From: Formosa sp. Hel1_33_131
Lineage (GTDB): Bacteria; Bacteroidota; Bacteroidia; Flavobacteriales; Flavobacteriaceae
Assembly: GCA_949499105.1 (NCBI GenBank)
Contig: CATEFX010000058.1
Span: 1 to 33,071, forward strand
Direction of reading: 5' to 3'
DNA: 33,071 bases
This document shows, in pieces, positions 15,457 through 23,956 of this stretch. A model generated the notes under the pieces. That model was given only the letters and a program-made list of their open reading frames with translations. It did no database searches and was not told the DNA's origin. Position numbers and translations under genes: made by a program. Position 1 is the first letter of the stretch, and every line of letters begins with the position of its first letter.

Positions 15457-16776
15457 TTATAAGATTTCTTTACCCATGTAAAAGTCCAAAACTTTTGTTT
15501 TGAAAATAAAATCAAATTTAGCATTTATTAATGAGGATTGCGCATTTATAAATTGCACTCTGGCTTGTTCCAAGTCAAAAGCAGTAATATTCCCAATAGT
15601 ATAACGTTCCTTAGAATTATTAAACGCCAACTCTTGTGATACTAATGATTTTTTCGCAGCGGCATAGGCCTTAAAAGCCGCTTGTGCATCTGTGAATGCT
15701 CTTTGAATATTGGACTCTAAATCTAACTTCGCTTGTTGTAAGTTAAGTGCACTATTTTCTTCTTGTATTCTTGATTTAGCAACTGCTGTTTTATTTTGAA
15801 ATCGAGAAAAAATAGGAATATTTACATTCAAATTAAAATTATGTCCCTTATTCAAATCTAACTCTCTGAAATAATCTTGTTTTAAAAAATCGTTTGAAGA
15901 TTCACTCCAAACGGAGCCAAAACCATAACCAAAGCTTACAGAAGGCAAATACCCAGATTTAGAAATTTCGGTGTTTAATTCGGCATTTACAATGTTTTTT
16001 TCTGCGATTACAATTTCATTTCTATTTTCGAACGCATAGCTTATAATTGGTGTAACATCTTTATACAATAGGACTTCTGATGGGGAGTCTAGACTAATAA
16101 CTTTAACCTCAAATCCATTAAAAGGAACTTGTAATAACTGTGACAACGAGAGTAATGATAAATTATAATTATTTTCGGCGATTGTTACTTGTTGTTCATC
16201 TCTGCCCAAAGTGGCTTCTGAAGTATATAGGTTTGCTTTGGGTTGTACACCTGCTTCTACTAAGTTTTTAACCTGTCTCAATTGTTGCTTGCTAAAGTCA
16301 AACTGATTTTTTGCGATCTCTAAGTTTTCAATATTAAATAATACATTTAAGTAGCCGTTGACCACGTTTAAAGAAATATTGTCTTTTATACGCGCTAATT
16401 CTAAGTTATTAATCTCTTGATTTAAGAGGGATTGCTTGTATAGGTTTAAGGTTCTAAAACCATTAAATACATTTTGATTTACACTGAAATTATAATTAAA
16501 TGAATGTGTGGTTTGGTTGTTGATTCTTTGGTTTGAAACTGGGTCAAATCCAGATCCAATACTCATTCGTTCACCAAAACTACCATTCACTGATGGCAAA
16601 AACTGACCTTTTGAGGCGGTGATATCTTGCGCGTTTACAAGTAAATTATTTTGGCTTTGCTTCACCGAAATATTATGCTCTAAGGCATGTTCGACACATT
16701 CTTTTAAGGTCCATTGTTTTTGAGCAAAGCTGCTTAAAGTCCCTATAAGTATAAGAACCGTAAAAATATGTTTCAT
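15457..16776 (-). CDS. TolC family outer-membrane efflux protein
   Basis: The outer-membrane channel of a tripartite exporter, about 439 residues. The ATG at 16776 is preferred over those at 16800 and 16809 because it gives a normal signal peptide (MKHIFTVLILIGTLSSFAQ). It also has the same CCAAAACA-ATG-AA context as the preceding HlyD gene. The mature part begins QWTLKECVEHALEHN, the standard TolC start. Two repeated halves of long amphipathic helices follow, with conserved turns such as GFRTLNLYKQS and SRFQNKTAVAKS. It follows the adaptor gene by 16 bp in the efflux operon. Confidence 0.92.
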   Translation of the reverse strand: MKHIFTVLILIGTLSSFAQKQWTLKECVEHALEHNISVKQSQNNLLVNAQDITASKGQFLPSVNGSFGERMSIGSGFDPVSNQRINNQTTHSFNYNFSVNQNVFNGFRTLNLYKQSLLNQEINNLELARIKDNISLNVVNGYLNVLFNIENLEIAKNQFDFSKQQLRQVKNLVEAGVQPKANLYTSEATLGRDEQQVTIAENNYNLSLLSLSQLLQVPFNGFEVKVISLDSPSEVLLYKDVTPIISYAFENRNEIVIAEKNIVNAELNTEISKSGYLPSVSFGYGFGSVWSESSNDFLKQDYFRELDLNKGHNFNLNVNIPIFSRFQNKTAVAKSRIQEENSALNLQQAKLDLESNIQRAFTDAQAAFKAYAAAKKSLVSQELAFNNSKERYTIGNITAFDLEQARVQFINAQSSLINAKFDFIFKTKVLDFYMGKEIL

Positions 16777-16792
16777 TGTTTTGGGAGTTTTA

Positions 16793-17914
16793 TTATTCAT
16801 CGTCTTCATCCTCGTTATTTTCTTCGGATGCTTTGTTCCAAACCTTAATTTTATCGCCTTCTTCGACTCCTTCTGTAATTTCTACATTGATGCCATCAGA
16901 TAATCCGATTTCAACTTTCTTAATTTCAAAGTTTCCATTGTCATTTAACAGTTCTACAAAAGGTTTTTCGGTAATTCGATTGAACTGCAAGAGTCCTTCC
17001 TTAATAACCAAAACACTGTCTTTACTTTCAATTTCAATTTCGGCATTCGCACTATACCCTGCCCTAATTTTGGTACTCGCTTCTATTTCCACATCTGCTT
17101 TAATAGTAAACTGAACGGCTCCATTTTGCTCGACTCCTTTTGGCGCAACAAAGGTGAGGACAGCAGGAAATTCTTTTTCATTAATCGCCCCAAGAATCAC
17201 TTTGATGTTTTTTCCTTCTTCTAATTTTCCGACTTCAGATTCATCTACCTTTCCTTCAAAAATCATTTTGCTCATATCGGCAATCGTTGCAATGGTTGTT
17301 CCTGCATTGAAATTATTACTTTGAATCACTTGATCACCTTCACGAACAGGTATTTCAAGAATAGTTCCAGAAATTTGAGCAGCAATGGTTGTGTTTGCTG
17401 AGCTTCCTCCTGACAATGATCCGCGTTTAATAATTTGGTAATCGTTTTTGGATTGACTGTAGTTCTCTTCTGCTTGGTTGAGGCTTAATTCACTGTTTTC
17501 AAAATCTTGTTTCGAGATCACTCCTTTTTCAAAAAGTGTTTTATTTCGATTGAATAGGGTTTTAGCATTCTCAAAGGAGAGTTTAAGAGATGTAATTCGA
17601 CTTTTGGCACTGACTAAAGCTTGTTCGTTTGGAACCACTCTAATTTTAGCAATTAAATCGCCTTTTCTAACCAGATCGCCTTCTTCGACAAAAATTTGAT
17701 CCACAATTCCTGAAATTTGTGGTTTTAGTTCAATTTCTTCCTCAGGGTTCAATTTACCTGTCGCCACGGTTTTAGTGTCGAGAGAACTATAAAAAGGCAT
17801 TTCAGTCTTATAGTCTACAACTTCTTTGGCATTGGAATCTTTAAAGTATTTTAATACAAATACTAATAATATTAGTACGATGATTCCTGAAATAATTTTT
17901 ACTGTTTTATTCAT
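16793..17914 (-). CDS. periplasmic adaptor subunit (HlyD/MacA type)
   Basis: A membrane-fusion protein of 373 residues linking the ABC permeases to the TolC-like channel. One N-terminal helix (IISGIIVLILLVFVLKYF) anchors it. A lipoyl half (LKPQISGIVDQIFVEEGDLV, about 63-82), a coiled-coil hairpin (about 95-150), the second lipoyl half (ISGTILEIPVREGDQV) and beta-barrel domains follow in MacA order. The C-terminus ends in an unusual acidic tail (EENNEDEDDE). It lies 13 bp after the second permease gene. Confidence 0.9.
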   Translation of the reverse strand: MNKTVKIISGIIVLILLVFVLKYFKDSNAKEVVDYKTEMPFYSSLDTKTVATGKLNPEEEIELKPQISGIVDQIFVEEGDLVRKGDLIAKIRVVPNEQALVSAKSRITSLKLSFENAKTLFNRNKTLFEKGVISKQDFENSELSLNQAEENYSQSKNDYQIIKRGSLSGGSSANTTIAAQISGTILEIPVREGDQVIQSNNFNAGTTIATIADMSKMIFEGKVDESEVGKLEEGKNIKVILGAINEKEFPAVLTFVAPKGVEQNGAVQFTIKADVEIEASTKIRAGYSANAEIEIESKDSVLVIKEGLLQFNRITEKPFVELLNDNGNFEIKKVEIGLSDGINVEITEGVEEGDKIKVWNKASEENNEDEDDE

Positions 17915-17927
17915 TGTTTTGGTTTTT

Positions 17928-19172
17928 TTATTCTTCTCTTAATGCTTCTATTGGTTTGATACTTGTGGCTTTAAAGGCGGGGATGAGTCCAATTAAAGTT
18001 CCTAAAACGACTAAAATTAATAGGGCGATAAAAACCACTGCAATAGAAACAGATGCATTGACTAAAGTGGCATCGTCGCCTTGTCCCCACGCATGATCAA
18101 CAGCGATTAAAATCCAGCCTCCCGAAATAATCCCTAGCAGTCCAGCAACAAGGGTTAAAAAGACAGCTTCTACTACGATTTGACGTTTAATTTCAAAAGG
18201 TGTTGCGCCTAAGGCACGTCTAACGCCAATTTCTTTGGTACGTTCTTTAACGGTAATTAATAATATATTTCCAATGGCAAAGACGCCAGCGATTAGGGTT
18301 GAGATTCCAACAAACCATGTAAGAAACTGCATGCCTGTTAGAAATCCTGTAATTTTCGCAAACTCTTTTCCTAGGTTAAAACTTCCAAAAGCTCGTTTAT
18401 CGTCAGGATGGATTTTATTTAAATTTCGCAATAACAATTTGGCATCTTCTTCAATTTGCTTGATATTATAGTCAGGTTTTCCTGTAATCATTAACCACCC
18501 AATTGTATCGCCTTGGTTATAAATTTGTTGAAAAGTTGTAAAAGGGATGTGAATATCGCTACTAGGGCCCATATTGGCATTTTCCGTTTGTGACACTCCA
18601 ATTACGGTGAAATTGATACTATTCATTTGAATGTATTGGCCAATAGCAATTTCCTCTTTTTCAAACAACTGTTTGTAGATGTCCTCTGAAATAACAGCTA
18701 CTTTTTTATTGCTATCAATGTCGTTTTGATTGATAAAACGGCCTTTTAATAGTTTCTTTTTTTGCACTTTATCTAGAAGTGGGTAATCGCCATTCACATT
18801 GTAGGTACCTGATAAAAAATTACGGACGATCAATGCTTGGTTTCGATTTCGGGGAACTACAAATTCGATCCCTTCTACATTTTCTTCTATTTTTTTGGCG
18901 TGTGATAATTTGAGGTTGACCCTTCTTCCCTCCTGAAATCCTTTGAAAGGTTTACTTGTACTCTGACCCCACACAAAAACACTATTGGTTGCAAAATCGC
19001 CAAAAAGTCGGTTAAATGAATTTTCCATCCCTCGAGCTGCCCCCAAAAGTGCAATGAGTAATAAAATTCCCCACCAAACACCAACCATGGTGATGCCTGT
19101 GCGCAATTTGTTTTTGCTCATGCTATCATAGACTTCTTGCCATGTATCTCTATCAAATAAAAATTTAATCAT
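17928..19172 (-). CDS. ABC transporter permease, MacB-like (second)
   Basis: A 414-residue permease with the MacB/FtsX layout: an N-terminal helix (TGITMVGVWWGILLLIALLG), a large periplasmic MacB_PCD domain (about 45-270), and three C-terminal helices. The conserved cytoplasmic segment VKERTKEIGVRRALGATP is present. It ends in IPAFKATSIKPIEALREE, the standard family tail. Unlike E. coli MacB it lacks a fused ATPase. It begins right at the end of the first permease gene with no gap, so the two probably form a heterodimer served by the single ATPase upstream. Confidence 0.92.
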   Translation of the reverse strand: MIKFLFDRDTWQEVYDSMSKNKLRTGITMVGVWWGILLLIALLGAARGMENSFNRLFGDFATNSVFVWGQSTSKPFKGFQEGRRVNLKLSHAKKIEENVEGIEFVVPRNRNQALIVRNFLSGTYNVNGDYPLLDKVQKKKLLKGRFINQNDIDSNKKVAVISEDIYKQLFEKEEIAIGQYIQMNSINFTVIGVSQTENANMGPSSDIHIPFTTFQQIYNQGDTIGWLMITGKPDYNIKQIEEDAKLLLRNLNKIHPDDKRAFGSFNLGKEFAKITGFLTGMQFLTWFVGISTLIAGVFAIGNILLITVKERTKEIGVRRALGATPFEIKRQIVVEAVFLTLVAGLLGIISGGWILIAVDHAWGQGDDATLVNASVSIAVVFIALLILVVLGTLIGLIPAFKATSIKPIEALREE

Positions 19173-20402
19173 TTAGTCGTCTCTTAGTGCTACTATCGGT
19201 TTAATTTTTGATGCTTTTTTTGCTGGTAAATACCCTGCAAGTGTACCTGCGCCTATTAAGGTAAGTGTTGCCGAAATAACAAGGCTAGTACTCACAGATG
19301 GGTTGGTGATAAAATACGTTTTCAAACTTGGTCCTACCCACTCCAAAATTCCGACGCCGAGCAGGAGACCAAAATAGCCTGCAATGGTTGTTATTAAAAC
19401 AGATTCGATCAGAATAATAGACACAATAGATTTTGGCGATGCGCCCAAGGCTTTTCGAATTCCAATTTCTTTGGTGCGTTCTTTTACGATAAATATCATG
19501 ATATTACTAATGCCTACGATTCCAGCGATAAGCGTGCCCATCCCAATGACCAAGATAAGAATTCCTAAAATTGATGTCATTTGATTGATCCCTTTATTTT
19601 GCATTGCCATATTAAAAACTCGTACGGCACGTTGGTCATTCGCCGCGACAAGAAAGCGTTCTTTAAGTTTTTTTTCTAAATCCAAACCAAAATCAATGGC
19701 TTGATTGAAATCTAATTTAGGATTATAAGTCAGATTAATTTGGTCCACATAGTCATTATTGCCATAAACTTGCTGTGCTGTTGTGAGCGGCATATATAGG
19801 AGTCGTTCTTCATTATCGCCACCATCATCTGCAAACACACCCACTACTTTATAAGGGATTCCACTTAAGTTTATATACTTCCCTAGAGGATCTGTTTTTA
19901 AAAACAAATCTTCTTTTACCAATTTTCCGATCACGACTACTTTGGTTTTAAGGTCCATATCTCGTTGATTGATATAGCGACCTTGATACACTTTTGTTTT
20001 TTCTAAATATTGGTGATCTGGATGTACTGCTCGTAACGAATAATCATTTTTTTCGTTTTTGTAAGAAGCGGCCACATTTTTGTAAATTCGAGAAGTGATA
20101 AATTCTACATTCTCATCAAAATCGGTTTTAATGTATTGATAATCTTCGTTTTTAAATTGAATTTTTCGCCCTGCTTGTAACCCTTTATAAGGCTTGGTGG
20201 TTTTTCCAGAGCGTATAAAGACGGCGTTCGCAGCGTCATCTACAAATTCTTCGGCAAAAGTATTGTTCAGTCCATTTGCAATCCCAAATAGAACAGTAAA
20301 TAACAGAATCGCAAAAGTTACTGTAAAACCAGACAATAAACTTCGAGTTCGATTTTTATTGATGCTCTGAAAAATTTCGCGCCAAAGATCTATATCAAAC
20401 AT
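19173..20402 (-). CDS. ABC transporter permease, MacB-like (first)
   Basis: A 409-residue permease of the same family as its downstream neighbour but clearly diverged from it. The N-terminal helix is LLSGFTVTFAILLFTVLFG, then come a periplasmic MacB_PCD domain, three C-terminal helices, IVKERTKEIGIRKALGASP, and the closing LPAKKASKIKPIVALRDD. The start overlaps the ATPase gene by 8 bp and the stop abuts the second permease. The tandem pair with a shared ATPase is a common Bacteroidota arrangement; the substrate is unknown (antibiotic, peptide or lipid are general options for MacB-like pumps). Confidence 0.92.
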   Translation of the reverse strand: MFDIDLWREIFQSINKNRTRSLLSGFTVTFAILLFTVLFGIANGLNNTFAEEFVDDAANAVFIRSGKTTKPYKGLQAGRKIQFKNEDYQYIKTDFDENVEFITSRIYKNVAASYKNEKNDYSLRAVHPDHQYLEKTKVYQGRYINQRDMDLKTKVVVIGKLVKEDLFLKTDPLGKYINLSGIPYKVVGVFADDGGDNEERLLYMPLTTAQQVYGNNDYVDQINLTYNPKLDFNQAIDFGLDLEKKLKERFLVAANDQRAVRVFNMAMQNKGINQMTSILGILILVIGMGTLIAGIVGISNIMIFIVKERTKEIGIRKALGASPKSIVSIILIESVLITTIAGYFGLLLGVGILEWVGPSLKTYFITNPSVSTSLVISATLTLIGAGTLAGYLPAKKASKIKPIVALRDD

Positions 20403-21096
20403 GCGTTTCTGCTCTAACTTGTGTTACTGTTTTATCTTCCATTATCACGCCGTCACGCAACCGAACGATTCGCTTACACATGGCAGCAATATCTTCTTCA
20501 TGCGTGACGATAAGAATCGTTTTGCCTTCATCATTTAACTGTTGTAAAAAAGCCATTATATCATAGGAAGTCGTTGTATCCAATGCACCTGTTGGCTCAT
20601 CTGCTAATAATAATTTTGGATCGGATGCTAAGGCACGTGCAATAGCTACACGTTGTTTTTGACCTCCAGATAGTTCGCTTGGCAAATGGGTTGCCCAATC
20701 CAAAAGGCCCACTTTTTTTAAATGAAAACGTGCTTTTTCTTGACGTTCTTTACGTTTTAAGCCCTGGTAATACAACGGTAAACCAACATTTTCAAGGGCA
20801 TTTTTATAATTAATAAGGTTAAAGGATTGAAAAATAAACCCTAAAAATTTATTTCTGTAAATAGCAGCTTTCTTCTCTGTGAGGTTTTTAATAGGAACAT
20901 CGTCTAATATATAGTCGCCTTCATCGGCTTCGTCTAACATTCCTATGATATTAAGTAAGGTCGATTTACCGGAGCCTGAAGACCCCATAATAGCAACCAT
21001 TTCGCCTTGTGCTACAGAAAGGTCAATTCCTTTCAGAACATGTAAGCTTGAATCTCCAATGGCATATGACTTATGAAGCTTTTTAATTTCTAGCAT
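20395..21096 (-). CDS. ABC transporter ATP-binding protein (MacB/LolD type)
   Basis: A 233-residue ATPase that powers the two permeases encoded next. From the ATG at 21096 the protein begins MLEIKKLHKSYAIGD, the normal start of the family; an upstream start at 21129 adds an unlikely 11-residue leader. Walker A is GSSGSGKST (38-46), Q-loop FIFQSFNL, signature LSGGQKQR (141-148), Walker B LLLADEP (161-167), and the H-loop is in ILIVTHEE. Position relative to the permeases and adaptor indicates a MacAB-type mechanotransmitter rather than an importer. The first gene of the operon, it lies 359 bp from the divergent regulator gene. Confidence 0.93.
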   Translation of the reverse strand: MLEIKKLHKSYAIGDSSLHVLKGIDLSVAQGEMVAIMGSSGSGKSTLLNIIGMLDEADEGDYILDDVPIKNLTEKKAAIYRNKFLGFIFQSFNLINYKNALENVGLPLYYQGLKRKERQEKARFHLKKVGLLDWATHLPSELSGGQKQRVAIARALASDPKLLLADEPTGALDTTTSYDIMAFLQQLNDEGKTILIVTHEEDIAAMCKRIVRLRDGVIMEDKTVTQVRAETHV

Positions 21097-21455
21097 GGCT
21101 TGATTTAAAGTTTTTGAATATATATACAATCATTAATAAGACGTATAAAACTACAATTTGTTACACTAAAAACTAAAAAAAAAAGAGGTCTATTTTGGTC
21201 AATATTTTTGTAATGATTAGTTTCAAATGACAAGAAATTTTTATACTGAAAATATAATATATTATTAAATGTGACGATATTAAATTCACTATTTTGAAGT
21301 ATAGTTCAAGAAAGATAATTTATCACATTTGTGATGTGGATTTCTAAAATAAAATAAGTAACTTCTGCCTCAATATGGTATTATTAATTGAACAGATCGT
21401 ATTAAATTGTACTAAATTTTATTTTTTAAAACCAATTTTTAATCATAAATAATTA
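21097..21455. promoter_or_regulatory. divergent intergenic region of the efflux operon and XRE gene
   Basis: This 359-bp stretch has no plausible gene. It is very AT-rich, holds an A-tract near 21175-21184, and has four GTGA/TCAC half-sites at 21271-21274, 21286-21289, 21323-21326 and 21331-21334. A plus-strand TTTG (21293-21296) and a TAATTTAT (21316-21323) 19 bp later give a weak promoter. A 10-bp direct repeat GTATTAAATT / GTACTAAATT is at 21399-21418. It probably carries the promoters of both transcripts, but I cannot place the efflux one firmly. Confidence 0.45.
21322..21335. promoter_or_regulatory. palindromic operator candidate
   Basis: ATCACA-TT-TGTGAT has perfect 6-bp arms around a 2-bp centre. 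It overlaps the end of a weak plus-strand -7 box and the expected transcription start. The neighbouring XRE protein is a natural candidate binder, but this is inferred. Confidence 0.4.
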
Positions 21456-21701
21456 TTGTATTCAGTGGAAAAATTTCAAGATGAAAATATTATAATTTTA
21501 AAATCTTTAGGGTATCATTTAAAAGTAATCCGCCAAGAAAAAAATCTGCGTCAAAAAACCGTTGCAAAACGTTGTGATATGGACAGTGGAAGTTATTCAA
21601 ATATTGAAAACGGAAAGCGAAACATCACAATATTGACGTTGTATAAGATTTCTAAAGTGTTAGAGGTTCCAATTAGCGAGTTAATGAAATTTAAGCTTTA
21701 G
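21456..21701 (+). CDS. XRE-family helix-turn-helix regulator
   Basis: An 81-residue DNA-binding protein that is almost only a HTH_3 (Cro/C1) domain. The domain runs from about residue 12 to 78: LGYHLKVIRQEKNLRQKTVAKR, then recognition-helix region MDSGSYSNIENGKRNI, then LYKISKVLEVPISELM. No ATG precedes the domain, so the start is TTG at 21456 or GTG at 21465. The latter gives a protein three residues shorter. It is divergent from the MacAB/TolC-type operon and may regulate it or itself. It is convergent with the CxxC membrane protein gene with no gap between stop codons. Confidence 0.82.
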   Translation: MYSVEKFQDENIIILKSLGYHLKVIRQEKNLRQKTVAKRCDMDSGSYSNIENGKRNITILTLYKISKVLEVPISELMKFKL

Positions 21702-21911
21702 TTATTTTTCTTTCAAATAACGATACAAAAAGATCGCTAAACCACCAATAAGGATATATGGAATAACCATTAGGTAAACAATTCCATTATTAACGCCTTC
21801 CGCAGTCGTTTGTCCAACTTCACTTTCCAAAACGGCTCTACACATGGCGCACTGTGCATCTATTCTTACAGCGCAGATTCCAAATATCAAAAAAAGTACA
21901 ATTCGCTTCAC
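21702..21911 (-). CDS. small CxxC membrane protein near oxidase maturation genes
   Basis: 69 residues. A signal peptide (MKRIVLFLIFGICAVRIDAQ) is followed by CAMCRAVLES, a CxxC pair just after the cleavage site. A C-terminal helix (GIVYLMVIPYILIGGLAIFLY) with a basic end anchors it. The CxxC would face the periplasm. I know no named function for this family. It is the last gene after the SCO-like, SCO and DUF420 genes and lies 3 bp after the last of them, so a copper- or thiol-linked role in oxidase assembly is plausible but unproven. Confidence 0.72.
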   Translation of the reverse strand: MKRIVLFLIFGICAVRIDAQCAMCRAVLESEVGQTTAEGVNNGIVYLMVIPYILIGGLAIFLYRYLKEK

Positions 21912-21914
21912 AAT

Positions 21915-22448
21915 TTAAACATAATAAGGTGAAATCATAAGGTACACTACTACTCCTGTAATGGCAACATAAAGCCAAACGGGAAACGCATAACGTACCA
22001 TTTTTTTGTGCAACTCATATTGCCCAAGATAAGCCCTTGTATAACTAATTAGAACTAAAGGAATAACGATGATCGAAAGTATGATATGGCTAATCAAAAT
22101 AGCGTAATAAAGATAAACCATCCCGCCTTCTCCACGATACTTTGTGGGGTCACTAGTCATATGATAAGCAACATACATCACTAAAAAAAGCAAAGAACAA
22201 AAAACAGCTGTTTTCATAAGGTTTTCATGTAAAACTCTATTTTTATTCTTGATGGCAATTAACGAAACAACTAATAAAATAGCCGTTATTCCATTCATAG
22301 TTGCATAGATGGGTGGTAAAAATGAAAGGGGCTCCACATTAGGAATCCGAACCATAAATAGTAATGCAACTACTATTGGGATTGCTATGGACACAACATT
22401 AATCCATAGTTGATACTTGTTTTTGGTTAACTCTGGTTTATTTTTCAT
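21915..22448 (-). CDS. DUF420 membrane protein (CtaM-like oxidase maturation factor)
   Basis: A 177-residue integral membrane protein with five hydrophobic segments, of the DUF420/YozB family. Conserved polar residues inside helices include H in VMYVAYHMTSD, Y and H in YYAILISHIILS, and the segment ELHKKMVRYAFPVWLYVAITG. In Firmicutes the DUF420 protein CtaM is needed for activity of heme-copper oxidases. A similar role here fits its place after the SCO gene, with which it overlaps by 11 bp. The exact step it performs is not known. Confidence 0.85.
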   Translation of the reverse strand: MKNKPELTKNKYQLWINVVSIAIPIVVALLFMVRIPNVEPLSFLPPIYATMNGITAILLVVSLIAIKNKNRVLHENLMKTAVFCSLLFLVMYVAYHMTSDPTKYRGEGGMVYLYYAILISHIILSIIVIPLVLISYTRAYLGQYELHKKMVRYAFPVWLYVAITGVVVYLMISPYYV

Positions 22449-23187
22449 CTTCTAATAATTTTAAAATATCTTCTTTAAGTGCGCTTATATCTTCCGATTC
22501 GCCCTCTTCATCAAATTGTTCAGATTGACTTATAATGCCTTTGTAGTATATTTTTGGATTTCCAAACGCGTCCATTCTAGAGCGAATATACCCTTCTTTA
22601 TCAATAAGCGCAAAATTGCCAGAATGTTCAAATCCACCATCGGCACCCTCAACCTCAGCTGCATAAAGATTAAATCCTGTATTTGCAAGATCATATAAGG
22701 CGTCTCTATCGCCAGTCATAAAATGCCAATTCGGGTTGGTGACTCCGTAATCCTTCGCATATGCTTTTAGTACCTCCTGAGTATCATAATCTGGATTAAT
22801 AGTAAAGGAAGCAATTCCAAAATCTGGGCGGTCTGGAAAAGTGTTTTGTATATCTACTAAGTTTTTGTTCATTTTTGGACAAATGGTAGGGCAGGTTGAA
22901 AAGAAAAATTCAACAAGATACACCTTACCTGCATATTCTTCATTAGAAATCAGTTCTCCGTCTTGATTTTTAAAGCTGAAGGGCATGACTTTTTTTGCTT
23001 CTCCATTAATAACTAAATAGGACAAAGGAGTCGAGTCTGACACCGTCATTTGAACGTCTTTACTACGACTTTCGGAACGTGTGACGTCGTTATTTTGAAT
23101 ACGGTCAATAATTTTTGGCACCACAATGATTCCAAAGATTAGAATGATAAATGAAACCCCTACGTATGAATAACTAGTTTTTTTCAT
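22438..23187 (-). CDS. SCO family copper chaperone / thiol oxidoreductase
   Basis: 249 residues with one N-terminal membrane helix (about 9-24) and a periplasmic thioredoxin fold. The copper-binding residues C99 and C103 lie in FFFSTCPTICPKMN, and the distal histidine H188 is in GGFEHSGNF, so all three SCO ligands are present. SCO proteins deliver copper to, or reduce, the CuA site of subunit II of cytochrome oxidase. The gene overlaps the SCO-like gene upstream by 14 bp and the DUF420 gene downstream by 11 bp, a tight maturation operon. Confidence 0.93.
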   Translation of the reverse strand: MKKTSYSYVGVSFIILIFGIIVVPKIIDRIQNNDVTRSESRSKDVQMTVSDSTPLSYLVINGEAKKVMPFSFKNQDGELISNEEYAGKVYLVEFFFSTCPTICPKMNKNLVDIQNTFPDRPDFGIASFTINPDYDTQEVLKAYAKDYGVTNPNWHFMTGDRDALYDLANTGFNLYAAEVEGADGGFEHSGNFALIDKEGYIRSRMDAFGNPKIYYKGIISQSEQFDEEGESEDISALKEDILKLLEDEK

Positions 23188-23893
23188 CTGCTTTTAAATC
23201 GTCTGCTCTACGACTTGTAGAATTAAAATTTCCTTTGCGTTTTTGACGGTATTCTGTAAACAAAACCCGCATGTCTTCACTCATTTTGTTTTTAAGAATA
23301 GAGACTTCCAAACAATCGTATGAACTCATCCCGAAAATAGGGACTCTGTTTTTTATTTGGTCTTTGTCGCGATCGTCCAAACGTCCTCTTTGATGGCGTT
23401 CTTTATCGATAATAAAAACATCCGATGTTTTTAGGTTTGAATCTAAAACCGTCGAAATTTTAAGGGATTGATAGGCTGCTAAAATATCTGAAGGGGTTCC
23501 AAACCCAAATTCCCAATACTCCAAAAACTCATACTGATTGAGTTCTTTCTGTAATAATTCAACCTGATTCTTAGCGGATTCAGGAACTAAAATCACAATT
23601 TGAAACCGTTTAAAACCTCGGAACTTATCATATACGAGCTCTTTTAAATTAAGTGCCAAAATAGCATCTTCCATAGGCGTTTTTCCTAAAAACCCTACTA
23701 CTGTGAGGTGGTTTTCTAATTGTATAGGATCTCCGTTTTTGGTTACAAAATTAGAAAGCTCAGGGATCTCTTTTTTAATGACATCCAAGGTTTTGTAATT
23801 ATGTTTTGAGGGGTATAAAAACAATAAAAACAAAACGGGTAAAAAAAACAGTACCGAAAGTACAAATGGCTTTTTTAAACTAGTGATTTTCAT
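23174..23893 (-). CDS. SCO-like membrane-anchored protein lacking the metal cysteines
   Basis: 239 residues with one N-terminal membrane helix (about 8-27) and a probable thioredoxin-like domain outside. At the place where SCO has its CPxxCP loop this protein reads HLTVVGFLGKTPMEDAI (62-78), with no cysteine. The later DVFIIDKERHQRGRLDDRD (158-176) resembles the end of the SCO fold. The only cysteine is C194. The assignment is based on the pattern and on tight linkage to the true SCO gene (14 bp overlap). Its start lies 12 bp after a strong terminator, so it may depend on read-through. The function is unknown; a structural partner of SCO is one idea. Confidence 0.68.
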   Translation of the reverse strand: MKITSLKKPFVLSVLFFLPVLFLLFLYPSKHNYKTLDVIKKEIPELSNFVTKNGDPIQLENHLTVVGFLGKTPMEDAILALNLKELVYDKFRGFKRFQIVILVPESAKNQVELLQKELNQYEFLEYWEFGFGTPSDILAAYQSLKISTVLDSNLKTSDVFIIDKERHQRGRLDDRDKDQIKNRVPIFGMSSYDCLEVSILKNKMSEDMRVLFTEYRQKRKGNFNSTSRRADDLKADEKN

Positions 23894-23905
23894 AGTACAA
23901 AAATA

Positions 23906-23934
23906 AAAAAGACGGCATTAAAAGCCGTCTTTTT
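23906..23934 (-). terminator. intrinsic terminator after the subunit IV gene
   Basis: AAAAAGACGGC (23906-23916) and GCCGTCTTTTT (23924-23934) form a perfect 11-bp stem with a 7-nt loop, and each strand ends in a T run. It lies 22 bp past the subunit IV stop codon and only 12 bp upstream of the next ATG, so it may work as an attenuator for the maturation genes. Confidence 0.8.
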
Positions 23935-23956
23935 AGTGTTAATATTAAGCTATATT

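Noticed and set aside
21399-21418. Two 10-bp direct repeats as an iteron or origin
   Set aside because: Only two imperfect copies in very AT-rich DNA and no replication gene nearby; at most a regulator site.
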